Positions 1-6,847 of a stretch of 19,314 nt of DNA are shown here, in pieces (the stretch's first letter is position 1; each line of letters begins with the position of its first letter). Where the stretch lies: positions 1 through 19,314 of the forward strand of contig CAJMRN010000035.1 in NCBI GenBank assembly GCA_905215815.1, in the 5' to 3' direction. The notes under the pieces were generated by a model that was not told the origin of the DNA, did not search any database, and was given only the letters and a program-made list of their open reading frames with translations. This DNA comes from an uncultured bacterium. GTDB taxonomy: Bacteria; Actinomycetota; Coriobacteriia; Coriobacteriales; Coriobacteriaceae. The translations under genes were made by a program, and so were the position numbers.

Positions 1-39
1 AGTTCCTGTTTGGCGGCTCAGGCGGCAAAAACAGGAACT
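1..39. repeat. inverted repeat at the window edge
   Basis: Arms of 11 bases at 1-11 and 29-39 are perfect reverse complements (AGTTCCTGTTT / AAACAGGAACT), separated by a GC-rich loop. No T-run follows on the plus strand. It may be the end of an upstream structure cut by the window edge. Function unknown. Confidence 0.45.
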
Positions 40-91
40 ATTCCACCGCAACTCAAAAGTGGTCTTTTGGCCCTGTCCCAAATTAGCTACC

Positions 92-120
92 TTGCCCCAT
101 CGGGCGGGAGCGGGTAAGAT
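92..120 (+). promoter_or_regulatory. candidate promoter of the SRP RNA gene
   Basis: A TTGCCC box at 92-97 and a TAAGAT box at 115-120 are separated by 17 bases, which fits a housekeeping sigma-factor promoter. Transcription would begin at about 127, roughly ten bases before the SRP RNA stem. The same TAAGAT -10 box occurs in front of the flavodoxin gene. Inferred from box matches only. Confidence 0.5.
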
Positions 121-135
121 ATACCGAGCGCCTAG

Positions 136-238
136 CGCGTTCGATGGGTTCGGATGACGACATGTTCCGAATCTGGTCAGGTCCGGAAGGAAGCAGCCAT
201 AAGGAGCCTCTGTCGGGCATCCGAATCCATCGAGCGCA
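136..238 (+). ncRNA. ffs: bacterial small signal recognition particle RNA (4.5S type)
   Basis: The RNA scaffold of the signal recognition particle, which binds Ffh and directs nascent membrane and secreted proteins to FtsY. The diagnostic apical segment GTCAGGTCCGGAAGGAAGCA lies at 177-196. The flanking strands, about 138-156 and 218-236, pair into the long hairpin expected of the short bacterial form (CGTTCGATGGGTTCGGATG against CATCCGAATCCATCGAGCG). The length of about 100 nt fits the Alu-less small SRP RNA. The exact 5' and 3' ends are estimated. A T-rich run (TTTCTTTTTT, 244-253) directly follows the closing stem. Confidence 0.93.
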
Positions 239-253
239 CGGGCTTTCTTTTTT
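227..253 (+). terminator. probable SRP RNA terminator
   Basis: The 3' arm of the SRP RNA hairpin ends near 238 and is followed by CGGGC and a T-rich run at 244-253. The SRP stem itself would therefore provide the terminator stem. Inferred from layout. Confidence 0.5.
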
Positions 254-275
254 GCGCGGTTTTACCAAACCGCGC
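254..275. other. perfect hairpin after the SRP RNA
   Basis: GCGCGGTTT (254-262) pairs perfectly with AAACCGCGC (267-275) around the loop TACC. It starts directly after the T-run of the SRP RNA and has no T-run of its own, so it is not a standard terminator on the plus strand. It may be a back-up structure or a processing barrier. Confidence 0.5.
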
Positions 276-319
276 AATGCTCGACGCTGCGCGCCACCCA
301 GAGCGACAATTTGTCATTC

Positions 320-361
320 AAAAGGCAAGGCATGACCAGGAGGTCTATGCCTTGCCTTTTT
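320..361. terminator. strong hairpin with T-tail, probable terminator
   Basis: Arms AAAAGGCAAGGCAT (320-333) and ATGCCTTGCCTTTT (347-360) pair perfectly. An inner GACC/GGTC stem and a one-base bulge extend the pairing to an 18-bp stem with a four-base loop. The T-run (357-361) suits rho-independent termination on plus, and the A-run at 320-323 could serve minus. No gene ends immediately before it, so it probably isolates the SRP RNA from the ABC operon. Confidence 0.7.
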
Positions 362-527
362 CATGCCAACTTGTTCGCTCTGGATGTCGCTCGCTGACTG
401 CGCCAAAACAGTGACGTTTTTACTACCGCTCAAGACTCTTCTGTAACGAGTTGCTTACGCATCTCCAAGGCTCGCCGTACTATCATGAATCAGATTGAAG
501 AGAGATGATGATAGGGAGCGCCTATTT
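362..527 (+). other. leader region of the ABC exporter operon, no gene seen
   Basis: No convincing ORF is present. A TACTAT box at 478-483 could be a -10 element for the ABC operon, but no good -35 lies 16-18 bases upstream (TTACGC at 455-460 is weak). No regulator gene or clear operator is visible. Confidence 0.3.
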
Positions 528-2411
528 ATGATTGAGCTGCTCAGGCGTTTTGGTGGTAAGTTTCGCCGGTATATGGTGGTTGGCCCTGCGTGTAAGTTGA
601 TCGAAGTGATCTTTGACCTGCTGACGCCGCTGGTGATTGCCCAGATGATCGATAAGGGCATTGGCTCGCACGACGTGAACGCCGTTATCCACTACGGCAT
701 GGTACTTGGCGCCATGGCTGTGATCGGCATCTCGTTTACGCTCGTCTGCCAAAAGATGGCGGCGCTGACTTCGCAGGGCATGGGTACCGACATTCGCGGT
801 GCACTCTACCAGCACATCAACGAACTGAGCTATGTCGAACTCGATCGCTTTGGCACGCCGTCGCTCATCACGCGCATTACCAACGATGTCAACCAGGTGC
901 AGCTCGCTGTGGCGCTGGGCGTGCGCATGCTTATCCGCTGGCCCTTCTTGGCGGTGGGTTCTATGTGCGCGGCCCTTGCCATCGACCTTAAGCTCGGCAT
1001 CATCTTTTTGATTTGCACACCCGCCATCGGCTTGGTGTTTTGGTTTGTCATGGCGCGCTGCATTCCGTATTACAAGCAGTTACAGGCAAAGCTCGACCGC
1101 ATCGCGCTCATTTGCCGCGAGGGTCTTTCGGGCGCCCGCGTGGTCCGTGCGTTTGTGCGCGAAGACCATGAGCGCGAGCGTTTTGCTCGTGCGGCCGACG
1201 ACCAGGCGCATGTCGCCATCGCGGTGGGTAAGCTCTCGTCGGTCCTTAACCCCGTCACGTTTTTGGTGATGAACCTGGGCGTGTGCGCCATCCTGTGGGT
1301 GGGCGGCATCCAGGTCAACGTGGGTGAGCTTACGCAGGGCCAGGTCATGGCGTTTGTGAACTACATGACGCAGACCCTCACCTCCATCGTCTACGTGGCC
1401 AACCTGGTCGTTGTCTTTACCAAGGCGAGCGCCAGCGCGTCGCGCATCAACGAGGTGCTCAATTGCGAGCCGAGCATCACCGACGAGGGCAACCAGCCGG
1501 TCGCGCTGCCTGAGCCGAGCGACCTGGCGAGTGGCGCTGTTCCGGTCCCTGCGCTGAGCTTTGACCATGCGAGCTTTTCGTTTGGCGTGGGCGCGGCAAA
1601 TGCCGTGAGCGATGTGACCCTGGAGCTGCCGCTGGGCAAAACGCTCGGCATCATCGGCGGCACGGGCAGCGGCAAGTCCACACTCGTCTCGCTTATCCCG
1701 CGCCTGTACGATGTGAGCATCGGCCGCGTGAGCGTGATGGGCGCCGACGTGCACACCTGGCCGCTCGACCAGCTGCGCAGTGTGGTCGCGACCGTTCCGC
1801 AGCGCGCTTCGCTGGTGAGCGGCACGATCCGCAGCAACCTAACCTGGCGCGACGAGTCGGCAACCGATGAGGAGCTGTGGGCGGCGCTCGATATAGCGCA
1901 GGCCAGCGAGTTCGTGCGCGACAAGCCCCAGGGCTTAGATGCTCCGGTCGAGGCGGGCGGCAAGAACTTTAGCGGTGGCCAACGTCAGCGTCTGACTATC
2001 GCGCGCGCCTTGGTAGGTTCGCCTCAGATATTGATCATGGACGATTCCGCCTCGGCGCTCGACTTTAAGACCGATGCGGCGCTTCGCCATGCCATTCGCA
2101 AACGAAGCATGCGCGGTGCCGCCGAGGGCGGGTTGCCGCTGACCACGGTGATTGTGAGCCAGCGCGTCTCGACCGTGCGCGACGCCGACATGATCTGCGT
2201 ACTCGACCACGGCTCGGTTGCGGGCCTGGGAACGCACGATGAGCTGTACGCGACCTGCCAGCTCTATCGCGAGATTTGCCAGTCGCAGCTTCGCCGCGAG
2301 GAGCTCGAGGGTCAGCAGGGGAGCGCGGTGCCCGCGCCCGCTCCAAGTCCCGTGCCCGCCCCAGGCGCCGCGTGCGCCCCCGCATTCGTCTGCGCAAAGG
2401 AGGGCTGCTAA
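528..2411 (+). CDS. ABC exporter half-transporter with degenerate ATP site (permease-ATPase fusion)
   Basis: One half of a probable heterodimeric ABC exporter in the cytoplasmic membrane, with six membrane helices (about residues 10-300) followed by an ATPase domain (about 345-590). Seen in the 627-residue product: Walker A GGTGSGKST (377-385), signature SGGQRQR (482-488), Walker B ending in Asp (ILIMDD, Asp506 in place of the catalytic Glu), and Gln545 in place of the switch His (SQRVST). Those two changes mark the degenerate site of exporters such as TM287/288, LmrCD or BmrCD (family knowledge). ATG 528 was chosen because AGGGAG (513-518) precedes it by nine bases; a TTG at 495 lacks a ribosome site. 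The C-terminus carries an unusual Pro/Ala-rich tail with three Cys. The partner gene starts directly after the stop. Substrate unknown, likely a drug, lipid or peptide. Confidence 0.93.
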   Translation: MIELLRRFGGKFRRYMVVGPACKLIEVIFDLLTPLVIAQMIDKGIGSHDVNAVIHYGMVLGAMAVIGISFTLVCQKMAALTSQGMGTDIRGALYQHINELSYVELDRFGTPSLITRITNDVNQVQLAVALGVRMLIRWPFLAVGSMCAALAIDLKLGIIFLICTPAIGLVFWFVMARCIPYYKQLQAKLDRIALICREGLSGARVVRAFVREDHERERFARAADDQAHVAIAVGKLSSVLNPVTFLVMNLGVCAILWVGGIQVNVGELTQGQVMAFVNYMTQTLTSIVYVANLVVVFTKASASASRINEVLNCEPSITDEGNQPVALPEPSDLASGAVPVPALSFDHASFSFGVGAANAVSDVTLELPLGKTLGIIGGTGSGKSTLVSLIPRLYDVSIGRVSVMGADVHTWPLDQLRSVVATVPQRASLVSGTIRSNLTWRDESATDEELWAALDIAQASEFVRDKPQGLDAPVEAGGKNFSGGQRQRLTIARALVGSPQILIMDDSASALDFKTDAALRHAIRKRSMRGAAEGGLPLTTVIVSQRVSTVRDADMICVLDHGSVAGLGTHDELYATCQLYREICQSQLRREELEGQQGSAVPAPAPSPVPAPGAACAPAFVCAKEGC

Positions 2412-4271
2412 ATGAATCCGTATACTTCTTCCGGTTCGGTCGCCACGATGACGGCCAACGTGTCCGGCAACGATAGTCTCAACGACCTGGGAGACGGTCC
2501 GCGCCAGCCCGGCGACCCCGAGCGCTATCCCGCCGGTGCGGTGACCCGCCGCCTGCTGGGCTATGTTCGCCCGCACCGCGTCTCGTTTGCGGCATCGTTT
2601 TTGAGTGCCGCCGTCTCGGTGATACTGCAGCTCTACACGCCCATCCTCATTGGCGAGGGCATCGACCTTATCGTCGCCGCCGGGCAGGTGGACTTCGATG
2701 CGCTGCTGCCGCTCGTTACCAAGCTCGCGATTGTCGTCGTAGGTGCTGCGGCCTTCCAGTGGCTGCAGGGCTATTGCGTCAACCGCCTGTCCTACGAGAC
2801 GGTGCGCGACATGCGCGTGGAGGCGAGCAACAAGCTCAGCCGCATGCCGCTCAGCTTTATCGACAGCCATGCCCACGGCGACCTTATGAGCCGCGTGGTC
2901 AACGACGTCGATCAGGTGGGCGATGGCCTGCTGCAGGGCTTTACCCAGCTATTCACCGGCGTTATCACCATCGTTGGCACGCTCGCGTTTATGCTCTCCA
3001 TTAACCTGACCATGACGCTCGTGGTGGTACTCGTCACGCCGCTTTCCATTTTTGCAGCCGGTGCTATTGCCAAGCTCTCCAATAAGAGCTTCACTGCTCA
3101 ACAGCGCATCCAGGGCCAACTCGGCGGTCATATCGAGGAGTATGTGGGTGAGCAAAAGCTGGTGGATGCGTTTGCTTATGGCCCGAACGCCCAAGCGCGC
3201 TTCGATGCCCTTAACGCCGAGCTCTATACGGCAGGTGAGCGCGCGCAGTTTATGGGCTCGCTTTCCAACCCCGGTACACGTTTTATCAACAACATCATCT
3301 ACGCCGTGGTTGCCGTGATCGGCTGCGTGGGCGTGATCACGGGCGTGCCCGCGGCGCTTACGGTGGGCGGCGTGCAGATTTTCCTGTCCTATGCCAACCA
3401 GTACACCAAGCCGTTCAACGAGGTCACCAACGTCATCACGCAGATCCAGACCGCGTACGCCTCGGCGCGCCGCATGTTTGCGCTGCTCGATGCGCGCGAG
3501 CAGGAGCCCGACGCGTCGGACGCTGTAGAGCTTGCCGCACCGCAGGGCGAGGTGACCTTTGAACACGTGGACTTTAGCTATGTGCCCGACCGAAAGCTGT
3601 TGCAGGATATCTGCATCGAGGCCAAGCCCGGCATGCGCTTTGCCCTGGTCGGCCCCACGGGCTGCGGAAAGACGACGCTCATCAACCTGCTGCTGCGCTT
3701 TTACGATATCGATGCCGGTCGCATCGCGGTCGATGGTCGCTCCTCGCGCGACTACACGCGTGCGAGCCTGCGCCGCGCCTTTGGCATGGTGCTGCAAGAC
3801 ACCTGGCTGTTCGAGGGCACGGTGGCGGACAATATCGCTTACGGTTGCCCAGGAGCCACGCGCGAACAAGTTATCGAGGCGGCCAAGCGCGCGCATGCGC
3901 ACAAGTTTATCGTGCAGCTGCCGAAAGGCTACGACACGGTGATTGGCGAGGACGGCGGCACGTTTAGCCAGGGCCAAAAGCAGCTGCTGTGCATTGCGCG
4001 CGTCATGCTCACCGACCCGGCTATCTTGCTGCTGGACGAGGCGACTTCGAGTATCGATACGCGCACCGAGCTGCAGGTGCAGGCGGCATTCGACGAGCTT
4101 ATGGCCGGCCGCACAAGCTTTGTGGTGGCGCACCGCCTGTCGACGATCCGCAACGCCGACTGCATTCTGGTAATGCGCGACGGCCAGATTATCGAGCGCG
4201 GCACGCACGACGAGCTGTTGGCGGCAGGCGGCTTCTACGCCGAACTCTACCGCAGCCAATTCGCCCAGTGA
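2412..4271 (+). CDS. ABC exporter half-transporter with canonical catalytic site (permease-ATPase fusion)
   Basis: Partner of the preceding half-transporter, 619 residues. A hydrophilic N-terminus of about 45 residues precedes six membrane helices (about 55-330) and an ATPase domain (about 375-610). Seen: Walker A GPTGCGKTT (414-422), Walker B LLLDE with catalytic Glu543, and switch His574 (VAHRLST). The signature motif is altered to SQGQKQ (519-524). In the dimer this altered signature faces the Asp506/Gln545 site of the partner, so one composite site is degenerate and the other is complete, as in known heterodimeric exporters. The start ATG lies immediately after the upstream TAA, with AAGGAGG at 2398-2404, so the genes are co-transcribed and probably coupled. 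No terminator is obvious directly after the stop. Substrate cannot be read from sequence. Confidence 0.93.
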   Translation: MNPYTSSGSVATMTANVSGNDSLNDLGDGPRQPGDPERYPAGAVTRRLLGYVRPHRVSFAASFLSAAVSVILQLYTPILIGEGIDLIVAAGQVDFDALLPLVTKLAIVVVGAAAFQWLQGYCVNRLSYETVRDMRVEASNKLSRMPLSFIDSHAHGDLMSRVVNDVDQVGDGLLQGFTQLFTGVITIVGTLAFMLSINLTMTLVVVLVTPLSIFAAGAIAKLSNKSFTAQQRIQGQLGGHIEEYVGEQKLVDAFAYGPNAQARFDALNAELYTAGERAQFMGSLSNPGTRFINNIIYAVVAVIGCVGVITGVPAALTVGGVQIFLSYANQYTKPFNEVTNVITQIQTAYASARRMFALLDAREQEPDASDAVELAAPQGEVTFEHVDFSYVPDRKLLQDICIEAKPGMRFALVGPTGCGKTTLINLLLRFYDIDAGRIAVDGRSSRDYTRASLRRAFGMVLQDTWLFEGTVADNIAYGCPGATREQVIEAAKRAHAHKFIVQLPKGYDTVIGEDGGTFSQGQKQLLCIARVMLTDPAILLLDEATSSIDTRTELQVQAAFDELMAGRTSFVVAHRLSTIRNADCILVMRDGQIIERGTHDELLAAGGFYAELYRSQFAQ

Positions 4272-4311
4272 GCAAGCCCGCGGGGCGAATTAATCAATCG
4301 ACAGACGGTGG

Positions 4312-4339
4312 TTTACATCTGTCACGTTAGTACTAAGAT
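4312..4339 (+). promoter_or_regulatory. candidate promoter of the flavodoxin-like gene
   Basis: TTTACA (4312-4317) and TAAGAT (4334-4339) are separated by 16 bases. A small inverted repeat, CTAAT (4346-4350) and ATTAG (4358-4362), lies just downstream near the expected transcription start and could be an operator, although its arms are only five bases. Confidence 0.55.
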
Positions 4340-4398
4340 ATTCATCTAATAAATTGCATTAGTGGCTTTAGTTTTGGGGGATACGAGGCAACGTGACT

Positions 4399-4950
4399 AT
4401 GACGTGCTCTTTGGTGGTTAACAGCAAGAGCGGTAATACCAGGATGGTTTCGGGTGCGATCAAGCGCACGCTGCAGGCTGCGGGTGTTGAGTTTGTCCAT
4501 GCCGCGGCGTTGAGCGACGATGCGGACGCAGATCAGGTTGCGCTCGAGGCGCAGGGCGCCTGCGCGGCCGACACGGTGCTCGTCGGTTTTTGGTGCGACA
4601 AGGGCGCGAGCACGCCTTCGGTCGCGACGTTGCTCTCAGCCTTGCACGGCAAGCGCGTCTTCCTGTTTGGCACCTGCGGCTTTGGGGCCAGCGAAGAGTA
4701 CTTTAGGCAGATTATCGATCGCGTGACCTCCAATTTGGCCAATGATGCCGAGCTTGTAGGCTGGGCGATGTGCCAGGGCAAGATGGGTCCCGCGGTCAAG
4801 CAGCGCTACGAGGCCATGCTCGAGCAAGATCCCGACAACGTCCGATTTAAGATGCTGCTCGATAACTGGGTCGCCGCAAAGGATCACCCCACCAAGGAAG
4901 ATCTGGACAACATGGCTGCAGCCGCCAAAAAGGCCGTGCTGGGGGAGTAG
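4399..4950 (+). CDS. flavodoxin-like protein
   Basis: A 183-residue cytoplasmic protein with the flavodoxin fold, expected to bind FMN and shuttle electrons. Seen: an N-terminal beta strand and phosphate-binding loop NSKSGNT (8-14), then VGFWCDKG and FGTCGFGAS segments in the middle, where flavodoxin family members contact the flavin ring. The C-terminal quarter is hydrophilic and helical. The pattern (FWCDKG, FGTCGFG, MCQGKM) resembles the short Flavodoxin_3-type group; BilS, the flavodoxin-like partner of bilirubin reductase, may be related, but no reductase gene is nearby, so no pathway is assigned. Start: ATG 4399 has GAGG ten bases upstream; GTG 4393 is an alternative adding two residues. 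It is a single-gene transcript with its own promoter and a terminator hairpin at 5048-5070. Confidence 0.85.
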   Translation: MTCSLVVNSKSGNTRMVSGAIKRTLQAAGVEFVHAAALSDDADADQVALEAQGACAADTVLVGFWCDKGASTPSVATLLSALHGKRVFLFGTCGFGASEEYFRQIIDRVTSNLANDAELVGWAMCQGKMGPAVKQRYEAMLEQDPDNVRFKMLLDNWVAAKDHPTKEDLDNMAAAAKKAVLGE

Positions 4951-4987
4951 CTCCCATCGCTGACGGCGGTCGGTCCATCTTTCTAAA

Positions 4988-5121
4988 TGAAACGTCCTCC
5001 CGGGCGTCGGGGCACGAAGTTCCCTGCTCTACAGTCCTGCGCAAGACGAAGGCCACATTAAGTGGCCTTCTTTGCGTGCGGAACTCGCGATGAGCTTCGT
5101 GCCCCGCCGTCCGGGAGGACG
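4988..5121 (+). repeat. long hairpin element after the flavodoxin gene (left copy)
   Basis: Arms of 27 bases at 4993-5019 and 5095-5121 are reverse complements with two mismatches. They enclose a second hairpin, GAAGGCCAC (5048-5056) / GTGGCCTTC (5062-5070). An inverted, diverged copy lies at 10279-10377. The two copies share about 40 nearly identical bases (GTTCCCTGCTC, then ACAGTCCTGCGCAAGACG, then the hairpin) and the start TGAAACGTC. Each copy sits just past a stop codon with a 62-bp repeat array beyond it. It could be a structured 3' UTR or a small mobile hairpin element. Confidence 0.7.
5048..5073 (+). terminator. terminator of the flavodoxin-like gene
   Basis: A perfect 9-bp stem GAAGGCCAC/GTGGCCTTC with loop ATTAA is followed by a short TTT. 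It lies about 100 bases after the flavodoxin stop. The matching hairpin at 10289-10311 serves the opposing gene. Confidence 0.7.
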
Positions 5122-5181
5122 CCTCTTTATTGATGGGAGGCCTGATAGGTCGATGGTTCCGTGCCCGGATGCGTCCAAAGT

Positions 5182-5628
5182 GGGACGGGCTTTCCGGATG
5201 GGCAGGCTTTCGAAAAATGCGTCCCGGAATTTGCCTTTGGAATGGGACGTAGTTTCCCGTTGAGGTGCTTTGCGGAAAGTGCATCCCACTCTGGGCGGTC
5301 GAAGTGGGACACACTTTCCCAAAGGCGCTCCAACGGGAAATTGCGTCCCATTATTCGGTCAAGAAACGGGATGCATTTTCCCAATGAGAGCAAAACCGGA
5401 AAATGCATCCCACAATCAGCCCTCAAAGTGGGACGCCGTTTCCCAATGAGGCTCAAGCGGAAAATGCATCCCGGAATTTGCGCTCAAAGTGGGATGCGGT
5501 TTCCGGTTGAGGGTCTAAGGGGAAAGTGCGTCCCAGAATCGACGCTTGAAATGGGATGCAGTTTCCCGATGAGGCACTCGACGGAAAATACATCCCAGAA
5601 ATGGCCTTTGAGCTGGGATAAGATTTCC
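5182..5628. repeat. 62-bp-period array of alternating inverted 14-bp motifs (array 1)
   Basis: The motif GGGAYGCANTTTCC occurs eight times in plus orientation, starting at 5182, 5244, 5306, 5368, 5430, 5491, 5553 and 5615. Its reverse complement GGAAANTGCRTCCC occurs seven times between them, starting at 5212, 5274, 5336, 5398, 5459, 5521 and 5583. The plus copies are 61-62 bases apart, so motifs of alternating orientation recur about every 30-32 bases. The spacers are also partly conserved: a CAATGAG-like inner spacer and an AATCNGC...CAAAGT-like outer spacer. The last unit (5615) is degenerate. Much of the stretch stays open in several frames on both strands, but this is a repeat by-product and no gene is called. 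No repeat-associated protein gene is nearby. Confidence 0.9.
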
Positions 5629-5647
5629 GCGGCATCTCGGATTCTCA

Positions 5648-5682
5648 AAAATGAGACACGCCGTTGGCGAAAATGAGACACG
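5648..5682. repeat. 22-bp-period direct repeat, possible insertion-sequence end remnant
   Basis: AAAATGAGACACG occurs at 5648-5660 and exactly again at 5670-5682. A third partial copy, CAAAAATGAG, is at 5711-5720. On the minus strand these read GTGTCTCATTTT, resembling the multiple terminal repeats of IS21-family elements. No istA/istB remnants are visible. A TATCAT box at 5702-5707 could be a -10 for the surface-protein gene, without a clear -35. Confidence 0.45.
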
Positions 5683-5751
5683 TGATATCGGGCATCGGAT
5701 GTATCATTTGCAAAAATGAGTCCACTCCACTCGAATAAAGCGAGGTCCCTC

Positions 5752-6837
5752 ATGTACGTTCCGCACCGCCGTATCCGTAGGCTGTCGAAAATCCCGCTTG
5801 TTGGGACGGCGGCGCTTGCTGCGTTGATCGCCACGAGCGTCGCCTGCTTCACGGCCACGCCCCAGGTTGCCCAGGCGGCAGACGCGCCCGCAATCACCGA
5901 TGTGACCGAGCAGGATTATCAAGCCCTGGGTCTGGGCACGAGCGAGGACATTCCGGCCGATACCGTTGGCCCCTATTCCACTGATACCCCCACGACGTTT
6001 GCCACGCGCAGCGAGGTCTATATGGCAGCTAACGGTAGCCATGGCAATCGCTACACTCTGCGCGACAAGCTCGAGAACGTCGAGCGCGGTGACATTGGCG
6101 GCAGCAGCAAACTCACCGATGGCTATGGAAGTGTGTGGGGCGCCGCAAAGTTCTGGCAAAACGTCAACAACTTCGATACGAACAGCGATCTCTACAAGCA
6201 TAGCGACTACGGTGGCGGCACCTGGTCGTACCTAAGCAACAATGAGTCCTCAACAGTACTCGCCAACGACAACAACGGTTTCTCGGGCATTCACGCCACG
6301 AGTGTTGAGTTCTGCAGCGACGCCAGCACGGGCAAAAAGAGCCGCGTTGCCGAGCTCCGTGCCTACGGCGACAGTTCCTCCACGACGATTGACGGCAAGT
6401 CATACGCCGGAAAGGTTGAGCTGGTCCTCTACTCGTTTAGCAACGGGCGTACGCGCACTCTCGACACACACCTGCCGGTGACGGTCAACACTAATATGAT
6501 GTACGAAGGCCGTTTTAAGTACCTGGATGCCGGTTACCTGCAAGAGCACGACGCCGTCTTTGATGTCGAGGCGGGCGATGTCGATGGCGACGGCGTCGAC
6601 GAGCTTTTTGTCTACGCGGGCTGCTATGTCGACGAGAACGGCGTGCGCAAGGCTGTAGTCGACATGTATGACTTGGAGGGCGGCAACTGGAAGCAAAGCG
6701 TCGTCAAGATCGATGCCGGTAACGCCGCGGACTACACCACGCACAACAAGGGCGGGAACGACTCCTGGACGCAGCTTCAGTCAGCTCCTGTCGTTTCGCT
6801 AGCGGCCGGCGACCTCGATCGCGATTTTTTGCGATGA
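5752..6837 (+). CDS. secreted surface protein, N-terminal fragment (frameshifted)
   Basis: The N-terminal part of a large surface protein whose frame is broken at a T6 tract (6825-6830). ATG 5752 was chosen for its GAGG six bases upstream and because it gives a clean signal peptide: basic start (HRRIRRLSK), hydrophobic core (about 12-32) and probable cleavage near AQAADA. The mature part contains an FG-GAP/VCBS-type calcium motif, GDVDGDGVDE (about 275-284). A second one, GDLDRD, starts just before the break. Removing one T restores GDLDRDFCDDLAIVV and continuous reading into the next fragment, giving a protein of about 1,361 residues. As written, the fragment ends at a TGA and would lack the anchoring signal. 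A real mutation and a homopolymer sequencing error are both possible. Confidence 0.85.
   Translation: MYVPHRRIRRLSKIPLVGTAALAALIATSVACFTATPQVAQAADAPAITDVTEQDYQALGLGTSEDIPADTVGPYSTDTPTTFATRSEVYMAANGSHGNRYTLRDKLENVERGDIGGSSKLTDGYGSVWGAAKFWQNVNNFDTNSDLYKHSDYGGGTWSYLSNNESSTVLANDNNGFSGIHATSVEFCSDASTGKKSRVAELRAYGDSSSTTIDGKSYAGKVELVLYSFSNGRTRTLDTHLPVTVNTNMMYEGRFKYLDAGYLQEHDAVFDVEAGDVDGDGVDELFVYAGCYVDENGVRKAVVDMYDLEGGNWKQSVVKIDAGNAADYTTHNKGGNDSWTQLQSAPVVSLAAGDLDRDFLR
6825..6830 (+). other. T6 tract at the frameshift in the surface-protein gene
   Basis: Six T residues follow GCGA. With five Ts the reading frame runs unbroken from 5752 to 9838 and completes an FG-GAP motif. The shift needed is +1, so a standard -1 slippery site does not explain it. 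Confidence 0.8.
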
Positions 6838-6847
6838 CCTCGCCATC

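Noticed and set aside
1935..2876. 313-codon minus-strand open frame across the ABC gene junction
   Set aside because: Antisense shadow: it crosses two well-supported ABC genes and its protein has no recognisable domain.
4399..4950. Bilirubin-reductase operon flavodoxin (bilS) as a firm call
   Set aside because: The flavodoxin-like sequence may be related, but no reductase gene (bilR) is adjacent, so the symbol is not assigned.
5182..5628. CRISPR array
   Set aside because: The period is regular, but the repeated unit is an alternating inverted 14-base motif that drifts in sequence, the spacers resemble each other, and no cas gene is nearby.
5161..5676. A long open frame over array 1 on plus, and several on minus, with repeated peptides such as KCVP and GMHFP
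   Set aside because: Many frames on both strands stay open because the palindromic motif lacks stops. The 62-base period is not a multiple of three, and no ribosome site or coding-type base use is seen. Treated as repeat DNA.
6820..6836. Programmed ribosomal frameshift in the surface-protein gene
   Set aside because: The downstream frame needs +1, whereas a T TTT TTG heptamer would support -1. No rare-codon or stop-associated +1 signal is clear beyond the TGA a few bases later.
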